Source: Valencia hispanica (Eukaryota > Chordata > Actinopteri > Cyprinodontiformes > Valenciidae). Taken from it: 64,000 nt of DNA. The translations under genes were made by a program, and so were the position numbers. Position 1 is the first letter of the stretch. Each line of letters opens with the position of its first letter. Of this stretch, positions 51,791-62,084 are shown in pieces. The DNA lies in the NCBI GenBank assembly GCA_963556495.2, contig OY747705.1:40393798-40457797 (forward strand), in the 5' to 3' direction. The notes below the pieces were generated by a model. It was given only the letters and a program-made list of their open reading frames with translations, did not search any database and was not told the DNA's origin.

Positions 51791-52209
51791 ATGATATTTG
51801 AATAAAAATTCTTCAAGTTCAACAGGATTCTTTTCATTTATTAGAAAACAGCAAACCACGGTAGTCTGATATAACCAAATTCTCCACCTTTGGCTAAATT
51901 TATAATATTCCTACCTTATACCTTTTATATTGCCCACTACTAATTTAGATCATCTGTTGCCTTTATGGTTTTGAATTTTTTATTTAATTTACATTAGTGC
52001 TATTTTTTCTCCCTTGGTTTTGCTTTCAGCTTCCACACACCAGGTGACAATTGCTTAATTATAACACTTGTAATATTTATTGTCTCTTCATTATATTGTA
52101 TGGAATCTTTGTTCTTTTAGTTTTTTAAATTTTGGATTCTTGGCCATTTGTGTTTGGTGTTTGTCATGACAGTTTTTTTGCTTTAATCTTTATCTGATCT
52201 TTTTCTGAT

Positions 52210-52817
52210 TTGTATTTCTGCTCTCTGGGTGTCCTTTTACTGCGGCACCATCAATCTGTCCATTCATTCATCCTTTCACCCATTTATCTTCTATCCTTGT
52301 CTTGTTCAGAGTTCCAAGCTGAATTGGACCTGTTTTTTTGTAAATTGGCTCAAAATTACTTCTGGGAGTTCAGGGCTCTAGACAAGGGGGCATTGTCTGG
52401 GATGCTGCTCCCACTAACTGAATGTTCTCCCTCTCCTGTAATCAACTTTTTACTTTCTTTATCATAATAAGTACTCCTACAACAGTTCTTCTGTTCTTTT
52501 CATGTCTCTGCTCTGTGTTCTCAAACCCCCAGTCGTTTGTGGCAGATGGCCAGATTCTAATTAAGGTTGTTTCCTGTTAAAGGAGAGTTTCAGTATGAGG
52601 GATTGCTGTAAGGTCAACGACACAACGCAAGCAACTGTCTACCGTCGTTACCTGTTCACCTGGGAGGAATGCTGCTCGGTTTCACTAGATAGATAACGTT
52701 TTTAAATGATTGGAATATACAGTATGTATGACTAAATTGCAATGATTTGTAAAATGCCTTGAGATGACATGTGTTGTGAATTAATACTATATAAATAAAA
52801 TGAATTGAATTGAATAG
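52210..52817 (+). mobile_element. Fish retroelement 3' end with (TTGAA)n tail
   Basis: GGTTGTTTCCTGTTAAAGGA, then TGCCTTGAGATGACATGTGT and TATAAATAAAATGAATTGAA, match the 3' end of an abundant fish LINE/SINE family, ending in TGAAT units. The upstream part (52210-52540) is probably the same element but too decayed to name. Confidence 0.65.
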
Positions 52818-53290
52818 ACTAACTTTTCGCACTGGTTGACCTTGTGAGCCTAACTTTTTTTTCTGAGGTGCACCAAAATAAAAGTTAAGTTTGAGCAAGT
52901 GAGCAAAGACTGAGCAAAGTGAGAGTTTATCTGTTAAATGAAAAACTGAAGACTGGTGTATATACTTTTTAAGTGTTTTTGTGTTACTGTTGTTTTTCAT
53001 TTTATTATATTGAAAAGAAAATATTACTTGTTTTCTCAGAATATAATTTTTAAATTGGCTTATTAGATTTTAGATGGCTGTGGGCAGGAAGCATCTCCTG
53101 TAGTAGTGTATATAACAGCAGTTTTGACAAAACTTCTGACTGAAGACACTGTTGTTTGTTGTATTACTTGTTTTGATAGGTGTAACATTAACAATAGTGA
53201 TGGCGATTTCATTACCCTTAGCACACATCAGTCATGTGTTTGCTATAACATTACAAATGCTGATGTTTTATTTTATAATTAGTTCATTAA

Positions 53291-53966
53291 AGGTCACATT
53301 CACTCGTTTTTCCAATGAATTTCCTGTGGTCCCTGGCCCAATTATATGCCTTGTGAGCCGTCTTATATGGAAAAAAATTCTGTCTCTTTCCTGTTTTAGG
53401 AGATTGCATATTGTCGAAGGAGTGGGTGGGATGAAACGTCAGGATTATGAGTCTACTTCATGTTATTCACGATATGCAAACGTCTAATCTCGGATTGGCT
53501 AAAAACAATGGGACTTTTATGCTGCCTTTGATCAAATAATTATCTTACTTTGCTGGTGGTGTTCTAAGATACATACCAACAGTGTCTTTCTCAGCTCCTC
53601 TTTCTTGCGTAAAAAATACAACCCTGGTTTTTATGTCCACAAATTACACAAGCTCGACCCTGTTCTGCCATATTGTGGCGTTGCTAACAGTTAGCTTCCA
53701 CCAGGCGAGGTGCACTCTCCTCCCCCTGGACCCCACTTTCCAGTGGACTGTCGAAAGCCAAGCTAAGTGTGGCCAGTATGCTTTTCTAGGTAGATAACAT
53801 GACTTTCTCTGACTTGCTTGTTTTCAGCTCAGATTTCTTTTTGGGGCTAAAGCAGGCAGCGGGGGTGGGACATCAGTATGACATGCAGCATACATGTCCT
53901 ACTCAGAGTGAAGGATCGTATTTCAAAAAGAGCAAGTTTTAAATGGTTTTTTAGTGAATGAGACCT
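53291..53966. mobile_element. 676-bp MITE with TTAA target duplication
   Basis: Left end AGGTCACATTCACT and right end complement AGGTCTCATTCACT, flanked by TTAA at 53287-53290 and 53967-53970. Internal frames (53152-53487, 53582-53797) have no recognised domain. The termini differ from the MITE at 50568, so this is a second TTAA family. Confidence 0.82.
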
Positions 53967-54084
53967 TTAAATGTTGTTGAATGAGCTATCATCTTAACTG
54001 TCAGTATTTTTAGATAGCACATAACTCTCAGAGAAATGGTTATATTAGAGCAGCTGCATACTGCAATAAGTATATATTTACGTG

Positions 54085-54165
54085 TGATCCGATAAGTCAA
54101 TTAATTGCAAAAATAATTGGTGATAAGTCAATTATCAAAATAATTGTTTGTGGCAGCCCTACTGG
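54085..54165. mobile_element. hAT-type terminal fragment
   Basis: AATAATTGGTGATAAGTCAA, then AATAATTGTTTGTGGCAGCC, resembles the end of fish hAT elements (repeated AATAATCG-type motif before GCAGCCCT). Only one end remains. Confidence 0.5.
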
Positions 54166-56940
54166 AGACGCATACAACTTTACGACTGCAGGAAAACTAC
54201 TTCTCTAACTGAGCCACAGTCAACATAAGTACAACAGGATTAGGGAATTACAATATTGAATAGCATATTAGTGCTATCATATTGTTCAGTATTCCAATGA
54301 CCATATAGATTAGGATTAAACCACATTTCACTGCGTCCTTTTTCTTTTTCACAATGACCCACTGCTTTTTGTGAGCCTTAGCATCTCAGCCACAACAAAT
54401 ACATCTCAAGTGTTGACATAGATGGCATCAGTCTAATTGCCCATTCGTCTTTCAACAGTCCAAATGCATTGTTGGCATGTAGAATTTGCATGCATGGTTC
54501 ATGAAATATAATTGGATCCTATCAAAAAGCGTCACTGAAATCAACATTTTAAGTGTGAAGATTGGAAATGTTTCAACTCTGATATAAAAATTCAATATAG
54601 TTGCCTTGCATTTAACACTTCTTAGTATTTGTATTTAATTAAAATGTTTACACCCACAGTACTCTCCTCATCCCTAGGTCAAGACTCTGATACAGTACTT
54701 GAAGGATCAAAATGCCAAAGAACAAATTTGGTTTTTAGCTTGTTTTTCTTATCCTAGTTAGATTTATTACCAAACAATTGCAATGCTGTCTATTTTTCCA
54801 CTCAGCCCTTCTCAGACTCAAGTTCCAGCTTCAGACATAAATGGAAGTACCCAACAATATACTTACTATCAGTTGTAGTAATATTCCGCATTAATAGCTT
54901 TTGTTTGAAACATCACTAATTAGTTATGTTTCAATTGCCCCAGTTTGTCACATGGATTTTTACCCTTGTAAATATTATCTACCAATATTTATTCTGAGCT
55001 TTGGTAAATGCAGTACAAATATCACCAAAGGTACTCCTACCCTTGCAAATAGTATTGGCAAAATAGTATTGGCCAATCACCATACTTATTGTCTAATGAT
55101 AAGAAATATCAATATTTAAAGCACATCAAAGTATTTCATCCATTGGCGACACATTATGGATTCATTATGCTGATAAGGGTTTGTTCTTGCAACCAGACAC
55201 CTGTTTCTATCATAGAGGTGACCATTCTTGGGAATACCTGTTTGTAGCTTTGTAATTAGGAATTACATCTTTTGATGGAAGGTGAATTTTTTTAAACATG
55301 AAAAGTTTTTTTCTGTTTATGGCTAAATTAGACTATCAAAAGCACTTCCATGCTAAGGCTGATGAGGGCAAGCAATTGTCTTGCCTTAGCTGCTGGATAG
55401 CATTTAGCTCAGTGATAAAATTAGAGTATATCATTTACTGCGGGCTAAATCTGAACATGATCTAATTTAATTGGACAGAATGGATTTTCGCATGAGTTTG
55501 CTAAATCTAACTTTAGAAGCAAGGTTGAAGAAGGTTGCTAGGACAGTGGGGTTCCAAAAGTGACAAATTAAATTTATTTGTAATTATGACTGACACACAG
55601 ATACAGAGACGGTTTAAGCTGAAAGCTAAATAAACGTCTTAAAAATTATATTAAAGCCAGAACATATTCTGGCACTTCCTTAATTAATTCTCATTAATTA
55701 GTAGAAAAAGAAGCCCCAGGTGTGAAGTGTTTTTTTCCCTGTTAAATGGGTCTTTTGACCAGGGTGCCAAAGTACTTTCTTCTTAATGGCTTTAACTGGG
55801 CTACAAACCCAGGATGGGTCTCTTATCACTCATCCCGCCTTTAGCCATTTATGTAATCAGCTTGTCCCAGGGATTTATTTTAGATTGCAGACAGTGGCTT
55901 GACTCTGAGGGCTGCCACAAAAAGCATTTCTCTTCTAGGGGATTTACTATATTTGCCATATAAATATAACCAGTACACACAGATTTAATACTATGCAGCA
56001 ACTATGGTGCAATTGCTCATTTACATTAATCACTGCATTTGGTCACACAATTGGAACAGAGCCCACTCATGGCTCTCCTGATAGATTAAGAACATAATAT
56101 GAATGCTCTTTCACAAGCAAAATATCTTTTCTTTTGTTTTTGACTTTTCACACTAATTATGAATGCGGACTTTTGACTTTTACTTTACATAAGCATGGCA
56201 GTCCAGTTCATTTATAAAGTAACAGGAAACTGTAGATCCTTGATAGTGTCTTGCTTTTCTTGGAAAATATTCAAGGCTGATGCAAACAGTGTCTTCTTTG
56301 AAAGTAAAGTTACGAATAGAAACAGCATAAACGTTAGCCAATTTTAATACGACTCCACAACCTTGATTATAAAGCGCTTGCAAAGAGGGGCTACTTGAGA
56401 AAAGAATTAAAACTACAAGCTTATGCAACCACAATGCATTAGCAAATCATTTTCAGGAATTTTGATACTGTTGGGATTATAAATTGTCCTTTTTTATTTT
56501 TAGATTTTCTTTGTCATTAATGGGTTGGATAGGAGCTAAACGAGGCTAAAGCAGTGAAATTGCTAGAACAAAGGGCATTAATACCATTAACCTCAGCCTC
56601 CTGGTGCACAGGGACACTCCTTAGTTATGCTGTTCCAGTAGAAAGTACAAAATACACACTGAAAATGCTTTAAAGGGTCAATGTCAGTAACTTATGTAAA
56701 ATGTATTTTTAAGTATACTATTGCATCAATTACCAGTTACACCAGGTATCACAAATAATGTTTTTTCTTAAAAATTCTAAAATTTGCATAATGCTTGCAG
56801 CATCATAAATGCTGGCTAATTACAGTTTCTACAAGGTGTAGCATTAGTTTAGCATAGGTTTTCATTAATTGTTAGTAAGCTATTTACATTTACCAATTAA
56901 AGAGAAGACCAGTTGTCTCCTATTATATATAAATATATAG
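54166..56940. other. No gene recognised; spacer
   Basis: 2.8 kb of AT-rich DNA with short chance frames and no repeat I can name. Confidence 0.45.
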
Positions 56941-57106
56941 TCGGCCACGACCCATAGAGAAACTCATTCCTAGGGGTGGAATCTATGGTTGTCTTTCAAA
57001 ATGTCTCTGCACACAATTGCACAGCACTAAGACCAATCAGCAACGAACAACGTGACGTATTCATAGCAACGGAAATGAGTCAACCTGGCAGTCCGACATA
57101 CTCCGT

Positions 57107-57108
57107 TG

Positions 57109-57138
<30 letters not shown>
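57107..57138. repeat. (GAA)n tract
   Basis: About ten GAA units within a block (56960-57420) whose surroundings (AAGACCAATCAGCAACGAAC) look repeat-like, but I cannot assign it. Frames across it are chance. Confidence 0.85.
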
Positions 57139-57139
<1 letters not shown>

Positions 57140-57420
57140 TGTTCATGGCTTGCAACAATACCATTAATATCAACGACTTCTGTCCTTTGTGTCAGAAAAC
57201 AATGAGAATATCTGGTGTTCTGACAACAGACCATTCTTCTTCATCTTTGTTGTTTTTCTCAGTTGCAGCTCTGCTCTCATCACAAAAAAAAGAAAAAAAA
57301 AGAAAAGCTCTGCCGTTATGGTGCTAAGCCCGCCCAACATCTCCTGCTCAGGCTACAACGGAGTTTTGCTAGACCAACCTGCAGTACAATATTTTACTGA
57401 TACGGTTTGTCTTTAGTTCT

Positions 57421-58028
57421 CTGGGCTATCCTATCCCAGAAAATCATATCCTAAAAGTACAGTCTCACACAAAATATACCCCCAAAAAAAAGCAACCAAA
57501 TAGAATATTTCAGAAGCAAAAATGTGAATTTAACAAACAACAAAATCACTTAGAAACAAAATAAACAAATTCATAAGTAAATATTTGTTTTTCAAAACCA
57601 GAAATGTTATTTTTACCTCTTAACTATTCATATTTTATTTCTTTGACACAATTTTCTGGTTCTCATTTAATCCTGTATTATTTAGACTATTTAAGCTTTT
57701 CTTCTGGAGAGGATCTTTTGGTTCTGCTCCTCTGGATTTTGCTTCTGCTCTTAGGTTTTTGCTTTTGCATTTTGATAGAAAGTCTCAGTGTGAGAAGCTT
57801 ATCAGCGCTCCGATTTCATTGGACACGAGAGTTTGGAGTAAATGCCATGAGCTGTTTGTCAGACGCCATTTAAAAGAAGAAGAGCGCTATCTGGATGTTT
57901 ATTCAAACTCTGTTTTACTGTGACCAAGAAGGGCGGGACCGGGAAAAATATAGATCTTTACCTAAGTGTAAGATTGCAAAGGTGAGTAAAGATATAATTT
58001 CTATGTATGTATGTATGTATGTGTGTGT
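57421..58028. other. No confident gene; GC-richer block with donor-like site
   Basis: 57770-57980 is GC-richer and ends in GATTGCAAAG followed by GTGAGTAAAG, a good splice donor. It could be an untranslated first exon, but nothing identifies a gene. Short ATGT repeats lead into the TA tract at 58029. Confidence 0.35.
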
Positions 58029-58033
58029 GTGTG

Positions 58034-58104
<71 letters not shown>
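58029..58104. repeat. (TA)n tract, left of the Tc1 insertion
   Basis: About 38 TA units after a short GT/ATGT run. It continues at 59598 on the other side of the transposon. Confidence 0.97.
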
Positions 58105-58106
<2 letters not shown>

Positions 58107-59591
58107 CTCAGCAAAAAAAGAAACGTCCCTTTTTCAGGACTGTGTATTTCAACAATAATGTTGTAAAAATCCAAATAACTTTACAGATCTTCATTGTAAA
58201 GGGTTTAAACAATGTTTTTCATGCATGTTCAATTAACCATAATCAATTAATTAACATGCACCTGTGGAATGGTCGTTCAGACCTTAACAGCTTACAGAAA
58301 GTAGGCATTTAAGGTCACAGTTCTAAAACCACAGGACACCAAAGAGACTTGTCTACCGACTGTGAAAAACACCCAAAGAAAGATGCCCAGGGTTACTGCT
58401 CATCTGCTTGAACATGCATTAGGCAGGCTGCAGGGAGGCATGAGGACTGCTGATGTGGCTAGGGCAATAAATTGCCATGTCCGCATTGTGAGACGCCTAA
58501 GACAGCGCTACAGGGAGACAGGAAGGACAGCTGATCATCGTCGCAGTGGAAGACCACGTGTAAAAACACCTGCACAGGATCGGTACATCCAAATTTTACA
58601 CCTGCGTGACCGGTAGAGAATGGCCACAACAACTGGCTGAGTCACACCAGGAACACACAATCCCTCCATCAGTGCTCAGACTGTCCGCAATAGGCTGAGA
58701 GAGGCTGGACTGAGGGCTTGTAGGCCTGTTGTAAGGCAGGTCCTTACCAGAAATCACCAGCAACAACGCCGCCTATGGGCACAAACCCACCTCCGCTGGA
58801 CCAGACAGGAGTGGCAAAAAGTGCTCTTCACTGATGAGTCACGGTTTTGTCTCACCAGGGGTGATGGACGGATTCGTGTTTATCGTCGAAGGAATGAGCG
58901 TTACACCGAGGCCTGTACCCTGGAGCGGGATTGATTTGGAGGTGGGGGGTCCGTCTTGGTCTGGGGCGGTATATCACATCATCATCGGACTGAGCTTGTC
59001 ATTGCAGGCAATCTCAATGCCTTGCGGCACAGGGAAGACATCCTCCTCCCTCATGTGGTACCCTTTATGCATGCTCATCTGGACATGATCCTCCACCAGG
59101 ACAATGCCACCAGCCATACTGCTCGTTCTGTGCGTGAGTTTCTGCATGACAGTAATGTCAGTGTTCTGCCATGGCCAGCGAAGAGCCCGGATATCAATCC
59201 CATTGAGCACGTCTGGGACTTGCTGGATCGCAGGGTGAGGGCTAGGACCATTCGCCCCGGAAATGTCCAGGAACTTGCAAGTGCCTTGGTGGAAGAGTGG
59301 GATAACATTTCACAGCAAGGACTGACAAATCTGGTCCAGTCCATGAGGAGGAGATGCACTGCAGTACTTCAAGCAGCTGGTGGCCACACCAGATACTGAC
59401 TGGTACTTTTGATTTTGAGCCTCCCTTCATTCAGGGACACATTATTCTATTTCTGTTAGTCACATGTCTGTGAAACATTTTTAGTTTGTCTTATGGTGTT
59501 GACTCTTTTAGTGTTCATACAAATATTTACTCATTAAGTTTACTGAAAGTGAAAACAGTTGAAAGTCAGATGACGTTTCTTTTTTTTGCTA

Positions 59592-59597
<6 letters not shown>
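58105..59597 (+). mobile_element. Nearly complete Tc1-like transposon inside a (TA)n tract
   Basis: About 1.5 kb. The left end AACTCAGCAAAAAAAGAAACG and the complement of the right end AAACTTAGCAAAAAAAAGAAA form the terminal inverted repeat. Tc1 elements insert at TA, and here TA repeats lie on both sides. The element holds a full-length transposase frame with three stops and no frameshift. Confidence 0.9.
58362..59399 (+). pseudogene. Tc1-like transposase, full length with three in-frame stops
   Basis: A single frame of 345 codons. N-terminal paired-type helix-turn-helix with ADVARAINCHVRIVRRLRQ and a GRP hook (RRSGRPRV) bind the terminal repeats. The catalytic triad is present: VLFTDESRF (first Asp), HQDNATSHTA (second Asp) and PDINPIEHVWDLL (Glu, DD34E spacing). 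Stops are TAG at 58614-58616, TGA at 58638-58640 and TGA at 58932-58934. The two TGAs could be single-base changes; none is accompanied by an indel. It cannot yield a full protein as it stands, but it is by far the best-preserved transposase in the window, so the copy is fairly recent. Confidence 0.92.

Positions 59598-59650
<53 letters not shown>
59598..59650. repeat. (TA)n tract, right of the Tc1 insertion
   Basis: About 26 TA units continuing the tract interrupted at 58104. Confidence 0.96.
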
Positions 59651-60370
59651 TATGCTTTGACATGTTCTACATTACACTTGAAGTATATTTAAACTTTTAA
59701 ATGTTGACTTTACAATATGTGCATTGTTAGCTTAGCATGGAGTTGTTAGCTCAAGGCAGTGGTCCGCATTCTTGTGTTAACAAGTATTTACCTGTATTCC
59801 AAAGTGCCCAGCTTTTAAAACCAGAAGTGAAATTATAACTCTTACAACAATAAAGTAGCAATGCTGACCTAAATCATAGTAATCATTTACATTTTGAGAC
59901 GACTGATAATAGTGATAACCATGATGCAGTAGAATACAATACTTATGATGGGGAGAAGGCATGTGCTGTGTCTCTAAATTGATTGTTGATGGTTTAAATG
60001 TTTAAAAGATTCTCAATATGGATCATGTGGTGTATTGCTGGTGGGGTACAAAGGGAGACAGTCGCATAATATTTTAAAATTCATTATATAATCGTTTTTA
60101 TAAACAAATAGGATTTCTGGAGAGAGACACCCCAAGAAAATGCTACTGTTTAATTGTTTAAAAAAAAATAAAAATAAAATCTTTAATTATGAAACTTTGG
60201 CTATTTTCTGCTGGGATGCACATCAAAGTTACATTCAATGCCTGTAAATATAATGGTTTGTCCTTACTTCGGGTAAGATCTGGAGGATAGAAAAAAGGTC
60301 TGATTACAGGCAGTTATTTTTTTGATTAACAAAATGAATTTATTTTCCCCTCTTTTTTTCTTTCTGTTGT
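59651..60370. other. No gene recognised; spacer
   Basis: AT-rich spacer without recognisable repeats. Confidence 0.4.
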
Positions 60371-60372
60371 TC

Positions 60373-60575
60373 TAGGGGCTGCATCCTTTGAAGGCCAATT
60401 ATGTCACAGTGATCCAACGAAGGCTGGTCCTAATTCAAAGGCTCTTTCAAATGAAACCCACAAATCCAGCCTGCTTTCCCAGAATTCGAAGGAGGGGTTC
60501 CATGAATCTGTCTCAGTCCACCCTATCCTGAAATGCATTGCGAGTCAACCGGGAGAGGAGCATTTTATTACATGT
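60373..60575. mobile_element. MITE fragment (GGGGCTGCATCCTTTGAAGG type)
   Basis: GGGGCTGCATCCTTTGAAGG and the inner AATTCGAAGGAGGGGTTCC resemble fish MITEs of the type also seen at 37663 (compare GGGGTTGGATCCTTCTAAGG). Termini are missing. Confidence 0.5.
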
Positions 60576-61140
60576 AAGTGTATTAAAATACGGCGCTCTA
60601 AAAATTAAATGCTCACAGCCGTTGTGTTGTTGCGCATGTATCGTTTGCATAGACATGGATTTGAATATTTCAAGGAAAAAAAGCCATTGTTAGAAAGTGA
60701 GCTTGAATTGCAGTCCCAAGGTTTTTTATGTATTGCTGCTTATATACAGCTAAGTTTGATTTTTGTGAACTAAGCTTTTTGTCCTATATTTTTTGGAACC
60801 AAATTGAGAGCAACCTCTTTTAGGGGAAATTGTCACCTTTTCACAAGGACAAAGAATTCAGCCACTGTGGCATGGAGGTAGAATAAATCCAATTGCACAC
60901 ATTATTAGTTGGTTTTACCGACCCCAAACACTACAGAACCCGTGATCTCAGTATAGTTCTTGAATTCGTCTGTAAAAACTATATTTCTGAATACACGGAT
61001 TACCACTGTTGCCATGTTTTTCCCTCTTCACTCATCATCTCTGTTTTGAGGACAATTTTGCCAAAGACTGACCAGAAGGAGAAGGTCACCCTTTTGAAGG
61101 AATCCAATAAATGTTGCTATGTGGCAGTAATTAAACACTT
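60576..61140. other. No gene recognised; spacer
   Basis: AT-rich spacer between the MITE fragment and the hAT remnant. Confidence 0.4.
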
Positions 61141-61149
61141 TACCACACG

Positions 61150-61990
61150 AGGGCGATGACTGAAAATAAAACCCACAGGCCGACTCAGTTTCTTGCCAGT
61201 TTCTGTGAATTTCAAAAGTAGCATTGTCATGAAGAGGTCGCAGCAAAGTGTGGCATGGGACCACTTTGACTAAAAAAATAAACAAACAAAAGTCTTGGTT
61301 CACTGCCAACACTGCGAAGCTGTGTATAAGTAGGCTATTTGAACGCACTTCCAACCCTGGTTAGAAGCGTAGCATCTTGCTTTTGGTCTCACCCTGGCAT
61401 CAAGTCGGTGTTTGCACGGAGGAGCCGAGATGCAGAATGAGCAGAGAGACTTACTCACTGATTACTTTCTGAGGCAGGCTCCGCCACCCCTGGATTGCAC
61501 CCCTACAGACTGGTGGAAAATGAATTTAACAAGATTCCAGAGGTTTGCCAAGTTAGCACGGAGGTATGTGTGTCACAACGACGTCTGTCCCCTCACACAG
61601 CAGGTGATCTCAGCGCTGCAGGTCAGACACAAAAGCAGCCTGATGACCGTCAGTCTGGTCACCAGGCTGCTTTCTCTTCTGACCCCAGCGCATGTTAACA
61701 TGCTCATCTTTCTCAACAAAATTGCGCATATTTTCTTTGTGCAATTACCGTGAATTAATTCCGTTTAACTTCCACAAGATGTGTCCCACTTGTAATGAAG
61801 ATCTCAATGAGGAAACACGCTATTTTCTATTCTCACTGCATTTTAATATAGCCTATGAACACTGAATTTTAATATAAAAATATCAATGATTATACGAAAA
61901 TCGATCGTTAATTCTCTCGGTGATCGATGAAGACAGTTTTATCGAATGCCCATGACTAGTCATGTGCAAGGAAGATATTTTTTAACTGTT
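61150..61990 (+). pseudogene. hAT transposon remnant: BED finger start joined to hATC domain
   Basis: At 61229 an ATG opens MKRSQQSVAWDHFD, then a stop. Further broken frames show VHCQHCEAVYK, the C-x2-C of a BED zinc finger. The next open part (61412-61753) reads DCTPTDWWKMNLTRFQRFAK, LARRYVC and LTPAHVNMLIFLNK, the C-terminal dimerisation (hATC) domain of ZBED-like hAT transposases. The catalytic middle, about 400 residues in relatives, is missing. It is an internal-deletion derivative. A hAT-type end (ATCGATCG/CGATCGATG motifs) follows near 61900-61960. Confidence 0.82.
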
Positions 61991-62084
61991 CAAGTTCATA
62001 AATATCAGTTTCCTAAAAGTTATTTGTTTCTCTGTTTATTGATTGTGATTCACATCTGTGTTTAGGACTTCTAGAATTGCGCTG

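Noticed and set aside
57770..57980. Possible untranslated first exon with a good donor
   Set aside because: No promoter motif, coding frame or downstream exon could be tied to it.
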